DNA of 64,000 bases, taken from Cliona cf. orientalis. Lineage: Eukaryota; Porifera; Demospongiae; Clionaida; Clionaidae. The stretch covers positions 6,015,141 to 6,079,140 of the forward strand of contig OZ005689.1 of assembly GCA_963930775.1 (NCBI GenBank), written 5' to 3'. The position numbers and the translations under genes are program-made. Of the stretch, positions 1 to 13,203 are shown piece after piece. The notes beneath the pieces are model-generated. The model searched no databases. It was not told the DNA's origin and saw nothing but the letters and a program-made list of their open reading frames with translations. Each line of letters starts with the position of its first letter. Position 1 is the stretch's first letter.

Positions 1-683
1 GGTGGTTGATCTGATAACGGAGTTAACGTCTGTGAGGGTGTCTACAGTAGACCGTAGTCGTAGTACAACGTGCTGAAAGCCATTTTTGTGGTGAGTGTGC
101 TTCTGAGTGCACTCTATAAGTGAAACACTCAGTATAGCTGAATTTCATGTCCTACCAACACTTTGTGCTGGATTAGCTCAGAAAATGAAGCTCTCATGGG
201 GTTCTAATACAGCATGAGTATAGTAAGCCCCAGTCTTGCTTTACTGAGTAAACAGTATTCTTTTGAACTGGAAAGTACTCTAGGAGCACAAGACTCCCAA
301 AGCGTAAAATTTACTTGACAAAGATAAACACTCTTTGTGCTAGGTAATCTCACAAACTAAAAACAGAAAAAAATTATTCAAATGCCAAAAGTATAAGTTT
401 ACCCATTGCTTCACTGGGTAAAAAACATTTGGTGCACTAAACGTTATCTTAGAGTTTCCTGAAAGCCTTCATAGAAGTACTAGACGGCCATATTGAATGT
501 CGTGGTGCCCTAGTCCAGTATAGTAGCAGTACTGTGAGACATTTCCAGATACACTTCCGGATGTAACAATGATGGTAGATATTTTTGTGAGCATAATAAT
601 TTATAGTCCAACTTGCCAACTTAGAATATATTTTCAAAAGAAATTTTCCCTGTCCCTAGGATCATCAAACTTGTATTCCATAG
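1..683 (+). other. Intron of kinase/Kelch copy 1 (duplicated with 5311-6014)
   Basis: These bases match the intron before the C-lobe exon of the second copy (5311-6014) with scattered substitutions and small indels. The tandem duplication therefore continues off the left edge. No exon is visible here. Confidence 0.75.
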
Positions 684-2470
684 ATATTTCCAGGGAATCT
701 TCTTCATCATACCTATGCTGATCCTGATGATCCGGACAGATTGATTGGTCGATCAGAATTGGGTCGACGTCAAGCATACATTGACCAGCTAGAAGATTTG
801 CTACCAGGTGGAATTAGACGTCCTCTTATCCAGATGATAAAAGATTGTCTTCGAAATGTTCCAGCTCAACGGCCCACAGCTGAGCAGTTGGTGACAGCCT
901 TGGAGGGAATGAAGGTGGTTATTGAAGGAGATTATGGAGAGCTGGCTACAATGGATGCTGTGAGGTGGGTGAGGACAATAAAGGCTCTGAAGAGCAGGAG
1001 TGACGATAAGGTCAATGAGTTGGCAGCGAAGGATGAGCAGATACAACAATTACAACAACAACTAGCAGTAAGGTTTAGTATCAGATCAGTTTAGCGGAAA
1101 AAATTTACTGGTACACTACATTTCATAGCAGGCGATCCATCTGTGAAATTTTTGTACCATGTAGAAATTTTGAGTATATAATTATAATAAACTTGTTTGT
1201 TTTGGAATACAGTAGTTGAAAGCTAATTAAAAGTGCTTACTTACTTTATATCCAGACAGCTGATGTGCAACATGAAACAGAGATGCAACGAAAGAATGAA
1301 GAAATACGGCAAAGGAATGCTCAGTTGGAGCAAATTCAGGTATTGTATTGAACCCTCCCACGTGCACCCCACCCCCTCATCTTTCTAGCTCTCTTCCTAG
1401 GCCAACAAGACATGACTGTGATAACAAGGGCAATGCAATAATATTATGCAACTAGCCTGAGCAGATTTCCTTATATTCAAAATAATATTGTAGGAAGCGG
1501 TTACAAGAATGCATGCAGATCTCCAGGAAAAGAATGTCACAATTCAGCACAAGGATGCCCAACTGGAGCAAAAGGATGTCCAACTAGGACAAAAAAATGT
1601 TCAACTAGAGCAGCATGTCTCTATGATCCAGCAGCTGGCGGGTAGACTTGGACAGAGAGAGGAAGATCTTCAGGCACAACTATGACAGATGAATGAAGAG
1701 CTTCAGCAAAGAAATGCCGACATTAGCAGACTTCAGGCAGAAATACATAGATTACAGGTTTGTATGAAATTTATTGGTTACAGATATGACTCGTATACAT
1801 ACAGTGATTGAGGCATGCAGGATGGTATTTTCTTTACACTTACAGGAATCCTTGTTATTGAGACCAGTACAGTGTTCAGGAGTTGAACAAAGCAGTGAAA
1901 GCACAGTTGCTGTAGTTAAGGTACAATAATTGAGTATCATTAACCTAGCTGTTACTGATTTTTGTTAATTACTTACAGACACCATTGTTGGAGTTGAAGC
2001 TTCCACTGAGGCTGAAATGGAGGAGAGGGAAAGACTTACCTTTTGCAATGTATAGATACCCAAGTGCAGTTGTATTCAAGGATAAGGTATACCTTGGAGG
2101 AGGGACAGCACCCAGAGACAGTCAATCTGTGATTGTCTATGATACTGAACAGGACTTGTGTGATACACTTCCTCCATACACTTTTAAGTGGTTCTCCATG
2201 ATGGTTATCAACAACCAGCTAGTACTGGCACTATCCACCGGCTTAGCCTTCAATGGAAGTCTGCTAGCAGTTGGAGGAGGGTCTACGCCGAGCTCACCCA
2301 TCTATCACTATCAATCTAGCAGCGGAAGGTGGGTCGAGGCTGGGGAGCCGCCTAAAGGACGATCTGGTTGTACCTGTGCCTGTACATGTACAGTTCTCCC
2401 CAGTGGGGACTTATTTGTTGCTGCTGGTATTGGTGCTGAGCGACGAGTGGACATAGCCTCAGTACAGTAG
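684..2470 (+). pseudogene. Kinase/coiled-coil/Kelch gene copy 1, 3' part, disrupted
   Basis: This is the 3' part of a gene matching the copy at 3581-8240 exon for exon; its 5' part lies left of the window. Exons read as 684-1067 (end of the kinase C-lobe), 1256-1339 and 1494-1757 (coiled coil), 1846-1920 (linker) and 1979-2470 (Kelch). The first four have the same lengths as in the second copy, except the linker, and all join in phase. Two lesions are visible. Codon 1683-1685 is TGA where the other copy has CGA, inside the coiled coil. The Kelch exon has also lost about 156 codons in frame (junction near 2228), which removes the middle blades. A transcript would give at best a kinase with a truncated coiled coil. 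The pseudogene call is fairly secure, but a truncated kinase could still be made. Confidence 0.8.
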
Positions 2471-3580
2471 ACTAGCCTAGCTATAATTATAGTCAAAGTA
2501 TAATTGATTGTGTGTATAATTATTATTAAGAGTACCTTAAGGTGACTATTTTTCACAGGTAGCTACTAATATTTGATATTGTGCTGACAAAACAAAATTT
2601 AGTAATTATAAACTCAGATCTAGAACAGCTTGAATTTTTAACTTTCATATTCGTGATCTATACCAGAGTAGCTATCTATCAAGCAATAGAAACAATCAGG
2701 TACACCTGAACTAGCTGTTTTTAAGTTAATAAAAAAGGTGCATTTTGGTAAACATCAATGCAGCACATAATGTTTGTGCTATGTGGAAGTATGCTACATT
2801 TCTTCAACATAAGTCCCATTTATAGTCATGCATGCACTAGCCTATACATAGTACCAGATTCATGTCCGGTTGGCATTAATGTTTGGGTTATCATGCACAT
2901 GCACTCCGGGGTCTTCTGACGGTCCCGTAACCTGAAATCAAAGGTCAACATTGTATGCTGATACTAGGCAACCTTTTGGGTATATGCAGGAACGATATTA
3001 TTGGTTTGAGCTTCAAAAATTGCCTGGTTCTCCTGAACACACTAGCTATGATTACACACAGCATCATAAAGTAATACATCATAGCCATGCAAGTACAAGA
3101 TGCAGGGCCGGTGACAATGAAAGTACACTAGCTGAGACTGAGTTTGATCATGGTAGTCTTAACCATTGACAGTGAAATTGATAGTTGAATGGGCAAACCA
3201 TGCGGGTGGTATAATTGCCAAAATACTATACGAATCAGTGATTCATTAGTTGCCCAGAGAGCAAAAAAAGAATTAGCTAAGGACGAAGTAGGGATGGCAG
3301 GGCCAAAAATACAGTGGTCCAGAAGGGCCATGTCCATTACCCAATACAATATTTCCCATTACCAATTTTGACCTTTCTCATTACCAACTTTGGTTATTTC
3401 TTGTTTCTGATTTTGAATTTTCTCTTTATACTGTTTTGCATATCCCGCACCAGGACATGAAGCTGAACGATCCCATGCTAGCTAGGGTTTCCAACCCCGC
3501 CCCAGAGTAGCCCCCTCATCAGGAATTTTGCCATATCCCCCTTTGTTCTATCGACCCCCACCTTCCAGAATGCCACTCCA
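2471..3580. other. Spacer between the two kinase/Kelch copies
   Basis: After about 80 bp still alignable with the 3' flank of the second copy, I see no gene. A short piece near 3285-3315 carries the AAGTAGGGATGGCAGGGCCA string found again near 55350, 56209, 56510 (inverted), 58225 (inverted) and 62820, so it is a scrap of a dispersed repeat. Confidence 0.5.
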
Positions 3581-6500
3581 ATGACTTCCGGTCAAGAGCC
3601 ACTGAGTACTGAGGAGCTTGTGGAGGCTAGTGGCGGGGGCCAGACCAACCTTCCCCCTTCACCCAAGGGAGCAACCCTTCCTCCTTGTAAGTTGAAATAC
3701 GTAGTAGCAGTTTTGTCTCATTTGTGTTGAAATATCTAGAGGTATCTCACAGTGTCCCATAATTCCCCAATTTATCCTAATTGAGAAGTGTGTCCAATAT
3801 TGCATGTTGCAGTGGTTGTGCACACACCTTTAGTGAAAGACTGGGGCTGGGGGGATGGTCCTAGGCCTATACAATTCATGAATGAAGCCTTTGTATTGCC
3901 GTACAGGACCAACAAATTACTATTATTATTACAAAATCATGAGAGTTAAATGCTCCCATTGATAAATTCAACTACAGAACGTTTATTTTGTTGCTTTTTT
4001 GGAATATTATATAGGGCTAGTCTCGATAGCCTCATTCCCAGATAGCCTGGGGACGAGGCTATAGTCTCCATCGTCCTGTGACGTGACTTGACATGTCGTT
4101 GCTCCATTCCTTGTGCATATATCACTGTAAAAAAGTGGCATTTCCTTATCTGCATGTAGGCAAGTAAATTTGGTGTGTCAGATAAATTTAATGTACATGG
4201 CGGTATAGTACAGGGCAAAATTTTGTGAAATTCTGCCCTGCACTGTACTATCCTGTGCATTAAATTTATCTGACACATAAAATTTCTTCCTATACCTTTC
4301 CCAAAAGTGCAAATGAGGAAATGCCTCTTTTTACAGTGTACACGTATGTGGGTGTGTTCACAAAAATGGCTGAACGACAGCAGAGATGGCGTCTGCGTGC
4401 ACTGCGTGACAATCGTGACCTTGCACGATTTATAGTAGCAGGAAGAGCCACTGGAAAACAGCTGGGCACTGGCTCCTATGGATCAGTGGAAGAGGTAAAT
4501 TTATAGTGTCTCTGATAGAAAATTATATGATTTGGCTGGAAAATGGTATTTATTACTTTTGATCTCAAGGTTGAAGTGAATGGCCTGATATGTGCTGGAA
4601 AAAAGATCCATGATATTCTCATCGATGCTGCAAATGCTGGAGTAGAAAGTGTAGCCGGCAAGTACGTGCAGGAATGCCAGCTGATGTCTGACCTTCGTCA
4701 CCCCAACATCACGCTGTTCCTGGGAGTGTGTTTCCTCCCTGATTGCCAACTGCCTGTGCTACTGATGGAGAGACTGGATGGCAGCCTTGATGACCTACTT
4801 GAAACAATCCCTAACATCCCTCTAGCGTTGAAGCGATCCATTCTGGAGGACGTATCCAGGGGCCTTCTCTACCTGCACAAGCACACCCCTCAAATCATCC
4901 ACAGGGACCTGACAGCAAAGAATGTGCTGCTGACCACCTCATTTGTTGCTAAGATCACTGATTTTGGTAACTCTCGTATCGTGAACCTACAACCTGGCCA
5001 TCTAGCTAGGACAATGTCACGATTACCTGGAACAATGCTATACATGCCTCCTGAAGCTTCAGAAGAATCGTCTCGCTATGGTCCCAGCCTTGATGTCTTT
5101 TCATTTGGTCATCTTGCCCTGTTTGTGGGACTGCAGGTATAGGAGGGTTACCTTTTTGAAAAAGGCTTTTGATCATCAGTGTGTGCAACCAGGGACTATA
5201 CATTATCTTTCAGATGGACTGGGAACACATTACTTTTCCGTTTCTGCAATCCTCGTTACGAGTAAAAAATATCGTAAGAAGCTACAAAGGCTGCTTGGAA
5301 ACACAAACGGTGGTTAACCTGACAACGAAGTCAGCATATGTGAGGGCATCTATACAGTAGACTGTAGTCATAGTATAATGTGCTGAAAGCCACTTTTGTG
5401 GTGAGTGTGCTTCTGAGTGCACTCTATGAGTGAAAATACTTAGTATAGCTGTGTTTCATGTCCTGCCAACACTTTGTGCTGGATTAGCTCAGAAAATAAA
5501 GTTCTCACAGGGTTGAGTAGTAAGCCCTAGCCTTGCTTTACAGGCTGGGTAAAAAAGTATTCTTTTGAGCTAGAAGGTACTCTAGATCTAGGAGCATAAG
5601 ACTCCCAAAGTGTAAAATTTACTTGACGGATATAGACACTCTTTGTGCTAGGTAATCAAAACAGATATGAACATTACTCAAATGCCAAAAGTAAGTTTAC
5701 CCATTGCTTCACTGGGTAAAAAACATTTGGTGCGCTAAACACTATCTAAGAGTTTCCTGCAAGCCTTCATAGAAGTATACTAGATGGCAATATTGAATGT
5801 CGTGGCGCCCTAGTCCAGTATAGTAGCAGTACTGTCAGACATTTCCAGGTACACTTCCAGGCGTACCAATGATGGTAGAATTTTTGCGAGCATAATAAAT
5901 AAATGTAGTGTTTCCAGTCCATCTGAAAGACAATGTATAATAGTCCCTGGTGCGACTTGCCAATAAAATCCTCTCAGTCCCTGCCCCTAAGATCATCAAA
6001 CTTACATTCCATAGGTATTTCCTGGGAATCTTCTTCATCATACCTATGCTGATCCTGATGATCCCGACAGATTGGTTGGTCGATCTGAGGTGGGTCGACG
6101 TCAAGCATACATTGACCAGCTAGAAGATTTACTACCGGGTGGAATTAGACGTCCTCTTACCCAGGTGATAAAGGATTGTCTTCGAAATGTCCCAGCTCAA
6201 CGGCCCACAGCTGAGCAGTTGGTGACAGCCTTGGACGAAATGAAGTTAGTTATTGAAGGAGATTATGGAGAGTTGGCTACAGTGGATGCTGTGAGGCGGG
6301 TGAGGACAATGAAGGCTCTGAAGAGCAGGAGTGACGATAAGATCAATGAGTTGGCAGCAAAGGATGAGCAGATGCAACAATTACAACAACAACTAGCAGT
6401 AAGGCTTCTCATAATACAGTATCTGTTTAGCAGAAAATCTTTACTGGTGCACTACATTTTGCAGCAGGTGATCCATCTATGAAGTTTTTGCACCATGCAG

Positions 6501-8240
6501 AAACTTTCTCATTATAATAAACTTGCTTGTTTGGGCAATACAGTAGTTGAAAGCTAAAGGTGAATACTATGATAATTTTATATCCAGGCAGCTGATGTGC
6601 AACATGAAGCAGAGATGCAACGAAAGAATGAAGAAATACGGCAAAAGAATGCTCAGTTGGAGCAAATTCAGGTATATAATATTGAACCTTTCCACCCCAC
6701 CCCCTCATCTTTCTCTCTTCCTAGGCCAATAAGACATGACTGTGATAACCAGGGGTTATATGCAATATGCAACTAGCCTGAGCAGATTTCCTTATATTCA
6801 TGTTACGTTAAAATAATATTATAGGAAGCGGTTACAAGAATGCATGCAGATCTCCAGGAAAAGAATGTCATGATTCAGCAAAAGGATGCCCAACTGGGGG
6901 GAAAAGATGCTCAACTAAGGCAAAAGGATGTCCAACTAGAGCAGCATATCTCTACGTTCCAGCAGCTGGAGTGTAGACTCGGACAGAGAGAGGAAGAGCT
7001 TCAGACAAAACTACGACAGATGAATGAGGAGCTGCAGCAAAGAAATGCCGACATCAGCAGACTTCAGGCAGAAATACATAGATTGCAGGTTTGTACGAAA
7101 TCTATTGGCTACAGCTATGTCCCATATACATACAGTGATTGAGACATGCAGGATGGTGTTTTCTTTGCACTTACAGGAGTCCTTGTTACTGAGACCAATG
7201 CAGCATTCAGGAGTTGAACAAAGTCCAATTGCGGTACAGTCATGCAAGTGAGTATCATTAACTTGTTGCTAATTTTTGTTAATTACTTACAGACACCATT
7301 GATAGAGTTGAAGCTTCCACTGAGGCTGAAATGGAGGAGAGGGAAAGCCTTACCTTTTGAAACGTTTGGATACCCAAGAGCAGTGGTGTTCAAGAAAAAG
7401 GTATACATTGGAGGAGGGGCAGCATTACCAGATAGGGAGAGTCAAACTGTGATCGTCTATGATTCTGAACAGAACTCCTATGATACACTTCCTCCATATA
7501 CATTCAAGTGGTTCTCCATGGTTGTTATCAACAACCAGCTAGTACTGGTAGGTGGGGCGGATGAGCAAACAAAGAAGGTGACCAACAATTTGGGAGTTTG
7601 GAATGAACAGTCAAATAGATGGACTCGGACTTGCTCCTTACCACCAATGACCACAGCATGCCACTCACCATCAGTAGCTAACCACAACGACAGATGGCTG
7701 GTGGTAATAGGAGGTGCTCAATATGGTTATACGCATCTCTCAAAAGTTGAGATCCTGGACACTACTGAATCGAGTCAATGGCACCATGCCGCATCATTAC
7801 CCCAGCCACTTAGATGCGCGCTGCCTGCTACCATTGGTAACATGTGTTATCTCTTGGGTGGCTACACTGAGGGAGCAACATCATCCCGGAAGGTGTTCAG
7901 TGTATGTTTGGATGATCTCATCTCCGAAGCTATTTCCCAACCAGCTAGTGCAAGTGCTCCATCCACACCATCACCATATGCATGGCAGTCACTGCCTGAT
8001 ACACCATACGTACAATCCACTGGCTTAGTCTTCAACGGAGGTCTGCTAGCAGTTGGAGGAGGGTCTAGAGTTACACGGACCTCACTCATCTACCATTATC
8101 AACCTAGCAGCAGGAGGTGGGTCAAGGCTGGGGAGCTGCCTAGTGGACAATATGGTTGTACCTGTACAGTTCTCCCCAGTGGGGACTTGCATATTGCTGG
8201 TGGTGCTGGGCGACGAGTGGACATAGCCTCAGTACAATAG
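3581..8240 (+). CDS. Protein kinase - coiled coil - Kelch propeller protein (copy 2)
   Basis: Predicted exons are 3581-3686, 4337-4494, 4570-5136, 6015-6398, 6588-6671, 6825-7088, 7177-7233 and 7293-8240, about 855 residues. The order is a short Ser/Pro-rich N-terminus, a kinase domain (about 75-375), a Gln/Lys/Glu-rich coiled coil (about 375-520) and a Kelch domain (about 541-855). All key kinase residues are present: glycine loop GTGSYGSV, AGKK lysine (~99), QECQ glutamate (~123), HRDLTAKN (D~201), DFG (~219) and MPPEA. It should be an active TKL- or tyrosine-like kinase. The Kelch part shows repeated GG, Y and W positions in five or six blades, a likely protein-binding platform. The first exon is inferred: it has a clean GTAAGT donor and its phase fits the acceptor at 4336. 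Without it, translation would start at 4366 (MAERQQ). An AATAAA at 8248 follows the stop. Substrate and pathway are unknown. Confidence 0.85.
4166..4285. mobile_element. Foldback MITE in the first intron of the kinase/Kelch gene
   Basis: The arms 4166-4216 and 4234-4285 are near-perfect reverse complements (TGTGTCAGATAAATTTAATG at one side) around an approximately 15-base loop. It has no coding capacity and would form a long hairpin in the primary transcript. Confidence 0.75.
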
Positions 8241-8692
8241 ACATAACAATAAAAGATTATTATTAGCTATTATAGTCAAAGTAATTATTAAGAGTATACC
8301 TTAAGGCCATAGTAATAAAATTATCAGTAATTTCTCAGACCCACCTCTTTTTGATTTTAAGTAATCTTTATTTAGGTCAAAGATCAAACTGATCACATGA
8401 TCACACCTTTGACCTCAGAAGTAGATATTTTTTGTGTATTTTGGTAATTTTGTTTTTGGAAACATTAATATCAGCTAACAAATCTATGTGCACTGTAGAA
8501 CACTAGTCTTAGACCAAGAGTATGTCGATCCTGTACCGTTTCTGTGTACAAATTACAAAATTTAGTACTCTTTTAGGCCAAATGTACCAATCCTATAAAT
8601 AATTATCACCCTAAGGTACATGTATAATGCTCAAAAATAACTGATTGAAAGAGACATAATATACCGGTATAATATTATAGTATGTGCACTGT
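8241..8692. other. Convergent 3' intergenic stretch
   Basis: This AT-rich sequence lies between the stops of the kinase/Kelch gene (+) and the TTC12-like gene (-). It contains the AATAAA at 8248 and a TTTATT (an AATAAA on the minus strand) at about 8366. No coding sequence is recognised. Confidence 0.5.
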
Positions 8693-11600
8693 TCAATCGT
8701 TTTGTTGTTTGTGCAATTCTTTCACGTAGTCTTCTAGCTGTTCTCTCTCGCTAGGGAACAGTTTAATGGCTTCCTGGTAGTATACATCAGCCTGGATAAT
8801 TCAAGTGATTTTGACGCATTAGTTTTGTTTTAATTATACCTGTATCAACGGCGTAGCCAGGATTTTAGAAAAGAGGGGGCAAGACTGCGCGCGAAAATTT
8901 GTAGACCGGAAGCCACACCCACTAATCAAACCACGCGATCTGGTGTAGTCCCGTTTTGTGCCCTTTGAACTCATCAAATGCTTGAGACTGTAGACCGGAA
9001 GCCACACCCACTAATCAAACTACGCGATCTGGTGTAGTCCCGTTTTGTGCCCTTTGAACTCATCAAATGCTTGAGACTCGAGACGAGACACCGCTCGATC
9101 GAAGCATAGCTCGAAAGTTTGTTTACAGATAGCTTTATAGTCAGCCTTTCTGTGATTATATTTGACTCTGAAGACTACTGTAAAGACTTGGTGCTGGTAT
9201 TTATACGGTAAGAAATGATAAATATTACATGACTCTGGGAAAAAAGGGGGGGCAAATGCCCCCTGTGCTCCCCCCTGGCTACGCCCCTGTGTATTACAGA
9301 AAGAATTCTGCTAAGATCCCAGCTACATGAAAGTTCTTAGCTAAACAAGGATGGGCACACACACTCTCATCACCCCATCTATATCCTAAAGCTAGCTGGA
9401 AGAGAAAAAATCCGGGCAGCCGCCGGGAATCGAACCCAGGGCCACTGACTTGAGCCGCCAGCACTCTACCACTGAGCCACGACCACCCTTAGGCACCCGA
9501 ACTCCCCCCTTCCAGCTTTAAGGGCGAAAGTCAACCCTATACCCAAACTATGTTCACGGAGTCTGCCGGGATAATTAAATCACCAAAGCACAGAGCACCA
9601 ACAATAGTAATAACATGAAATGTATAGGTAGTTAAATTTTGAGGAAATTACTTTGCTGATGTAGCAGTGTAAGGGTTGCTATATTATTATATTACCGGTA
9701 CTCGATGCAATCGCTAAATTAAAAAAAATGAGTAATTTCTTATGAGTATGAAAACTTGACCACATGCCCAGTAGCTGCATAATGGTTCATATGGTAAAAG
9801 GTCGTCAATATAGTGCGTACACAGTCTCGATGTCAGTGCCTCAATCACAGAGATGGAGTCTGAGACAGACTCTTGACCTTGATACTGACAATTTTCAACC
9901 ATAGGAGACAAACTCGACAGCGCCATACAGCTTCTAAACATCGGATTGGTCGTGGCATGGCACACAATGTGCATGCTATATATAGCGCAAGGCTAGCTTT
10001 ATTTATCCATGGGATTACGTCATCCAAGAGAACACGTGAAGTTCGGCCGGTGGTGCTTGTTGAAGAAAGTAGCACTCAGCTTGTAATGTATTCGCTGGAC
10101 ACATGCATCAGATACTCTGCATATATTATACCAATTTTCAAGTCTCAGAAAGGCTCCATGGAGGCCCTGAATTTTCTGATAATTACCTCATAGATTACAC
10201 CATAGGTTTAATCATACATTACACTATAATTACCTCATAACCACATATTAAAAGTAAATTGCTACTGAGCATCCAAGTAATGCTATTTCTCATGCAGTAT
10301 ATATAGGAATCAGTCATTTACAGCACACCTTTGACTCACCTCTTTATATTGTTTCAGAGATGTCAAGGCTCTTCCCTTGTGAACATAAGCCCTCAGAGTT
10401 GCTGGCTCAAACTGAATAATCATTAATTTGCATGCAGTCAAGAAAGGAATTGCATTGACTAGTTATAGTAATCACTGCAAAAAGGTCTCGTGGTCTTAAT
10501 TCATACAAAATGTGTGACTAGTGTGGCAGTTGCTATGGTAACATCGCAATTATTGTGTGAGGATCATGCGACTTTATACAGTGTACCCAAATTCTAACCT
10601 ATAGCTTTATCCCCAGGCTCACTGATTTATTACGTTGTTGAAAATATCGGGGAGCCTGGAGATGAAATTTCTCTTGATTACCTTCAATGCTGTGTCACAG
10701 ACCTTGATAGCTTCTTCAAATTCTCCCAACTTGTTATGACACTGCAAAAATTAATGATACATGTACATTTACTATCTAAGTACTGTATAGTGGGAAACTT
10801 TCGAGGGAGAACATTTTTGCAGATTGGTGGGAAGAGAGCATTTCGTCGAAAAACTTGTGCAGAATGCTAAACCAATCTTATATATAGGCACCTCCAAAGT
10901 TTCATGGAGAAAACTCTCATGGGTGGTACTAAGACTGCAAAATTCGTAAAAAAGTTTCTCTCTTGAAAGTTTCCCAGTATAAAGTAGCAGGTTTCCATAA
11001 TTGGATAGAGCATAAAATTGATCTATCAGTAATTCTATGTAATAGATATCACATGGTAGGCAGTGTATTATGGATTATAAAGCCCACGACCCCGAGGGCG
11101 CAGCCCGAGGGGGAGGGGCTTTATAATCCATAATACGCATGCCTACCATGTGACATCTGATATATATCCTGATTGGTCAGTTTCTTAGTGTTTGTGTTTA
11201 GATGGTAGGAAATCGTTGGCTGGCATATTTTTAGTGCAGTGCACTATAGTGTTCACAGGGGATTATAATTGCCTGAGGGAGGTCAATATTTTAGTTATAA
11301 CACCCCTGTTACCTAGGATACAAGGGTGAATCAGGATATATATTGTAATAATCATTCATTGATTGTCATATAGTGGGAAACTTTTGAGGGTGAAAGCTTT
11401 CGCGGAATGTTAAACTGATCACATAATGGGTGTGACATGCCTAAAACTTCGTGAGAGAACTTTTGTGGGTGGCTCGCAAAATTTGTGAAGTTTTCTCCCT
11501 CAAAAGCTTCTGCTATATGATAATGACGACCTTTATCATTTCGACTTACAAGAGCCAGATTGGTATACAGTGATATGTCCCAAGGGCATTGCTCGACCGC

Positions 11601-13172
11601 CTGTGAGTAGTTATTGATAGCTGCTTGGAACTCCTGCCGCCTAAATGTCTGTGTGCCCTTTCTCTTCCACTCCTTGCCCATCTTCTCTCTCTCCTTTCTC
11701 TTCTGCGCTCTCTCTTCAGCATCTTCTTCAATGGCTTTGCGGAAATCATCTGTTCAAGAAGAAAAAGGAGACTTTACATGTACAAATAAAAAAAAATCAG
11801 CCCATATCTTAAATTAATACACCTGCATAGGACCACCCGTAGTTCTCAAGGCTGGGTACCCCAAGACGTCCAAACTATTAATTTTTGGAAAAAATCAACA
11901 TCATTATGATATTAGAGGGAGGGAGGTCGAGGCCATGATGTTGAGGGGCTTGGGGGGGGGGGGGGGCCGGGGAGGGGGGTTAGGGGGGTTAAGGCAGCAG
12001 TACACAACTTAATGAACACCACTGGTGCCAATTAAACCCTCGGTGCTGTCAGATTTATAGCAATGATATTATACTATACGCAGGTATATAGCTATAAAGA
12101 TGATCGTATAATACGTACCGTATAGCACAAAATTTTCGCTGGATAAAAATTTTGCTCAATGCTCATACTTTGTATTGGCACAAAAATTTCGCCGAATTTA
12201 ATTTCGCCCACAGCGCGGATTGCTTACCAGGAAGTAGTGGGTGGATCTCTCGAATAAACACGCCACGCACGGGCCCGAATATCGCGTACAGTGCGTACGA
12301 TCCTCGGCACGATCGATCTCTCGCTTCTTTGTTTCCTTGGTCTTAGCTTGCTACACACCGTTCACAGCAGTGTTGGCCTCTGCGATGGCGGAAGGCTATA
12401 GCTTCGACGATAGGGGTCCCGCAGGATCGGACAAATCCGAGGTGTACTGTGGAAGTACGACAGTAGCGACATCAAGCTAGGCTGCAGATCGAGAAAGAAG
12501 TCTCAAGAGGTTTTGAATACCAGGTAAAACAGCTGATTGATGATCATGAGGCACTGCTAGTACTGCTTGGCAGCCACGTGTAAAAAATTTCAGTGTGACA
12601 AAATTTTCACTGGGTAAAATAATTCGCCGAAAAAATTTTCGCCCATGACGCGCTTGGGCGAAAAAGGCGAAAATTTTCTCCAGGCGAAAATTTCCGGCTA
12701 TACGGTATTAACAACTTCATAACATTAATAGTGGTACACAGTGATAATTTGCAATTGAATGAACACTTTGGACACAACTTGACTGAAGGCATGATTTGAT
12801 TTTTCAATAGACACGGACATGTAGTCACCAGAAAGGCCTTTGAAAATTGCGCGCTTGATAATGATACATGCTTCGCTGGAGCATTCGATACAGTAGCGTC
12901 CCTGACCCTGCCTTCGTAACCCTCGTGCATGCGTATAACTATTAGGCCTATGCCGTATTATAGCGCGACACACCCAGCGTTCTATTCATATGAAAAGTTA
13001 GCTGGCCGGGATCGGAGAAGTCAAGAAGCTTAGAATCAGCAAATGATACCAAAACTAACGAACAAAGCGTTCTCTGCGAAATCCACACAACCATGAGTTT
13101 GGAGTGCTATAAGGAACCTTATAACATCGCAATTTGGACTCGCAAATGAGGTATGTGGCAGTTAGCGTGGTA

Positions 13173-13203
<31 letters not shown>

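Noticed and set aside
741..1094. A separate small gene on the plus strand
   Set aside because: It is the kinase C-lobe exon of copy 1; its apparent C-terminus is intron.
3189..3371. Small protein containing LAKDEVGMAGPK
   Set aside because: The underlying bases are a dispersed repeat found in other frames near 55350 and 56209.
11352..11681. A stand-alone 109-residue TPR protein
   Set aside because: Only its first part is exon 3 of the TTC12-like gene; after the donor at 11549 it reads MITE sequence.
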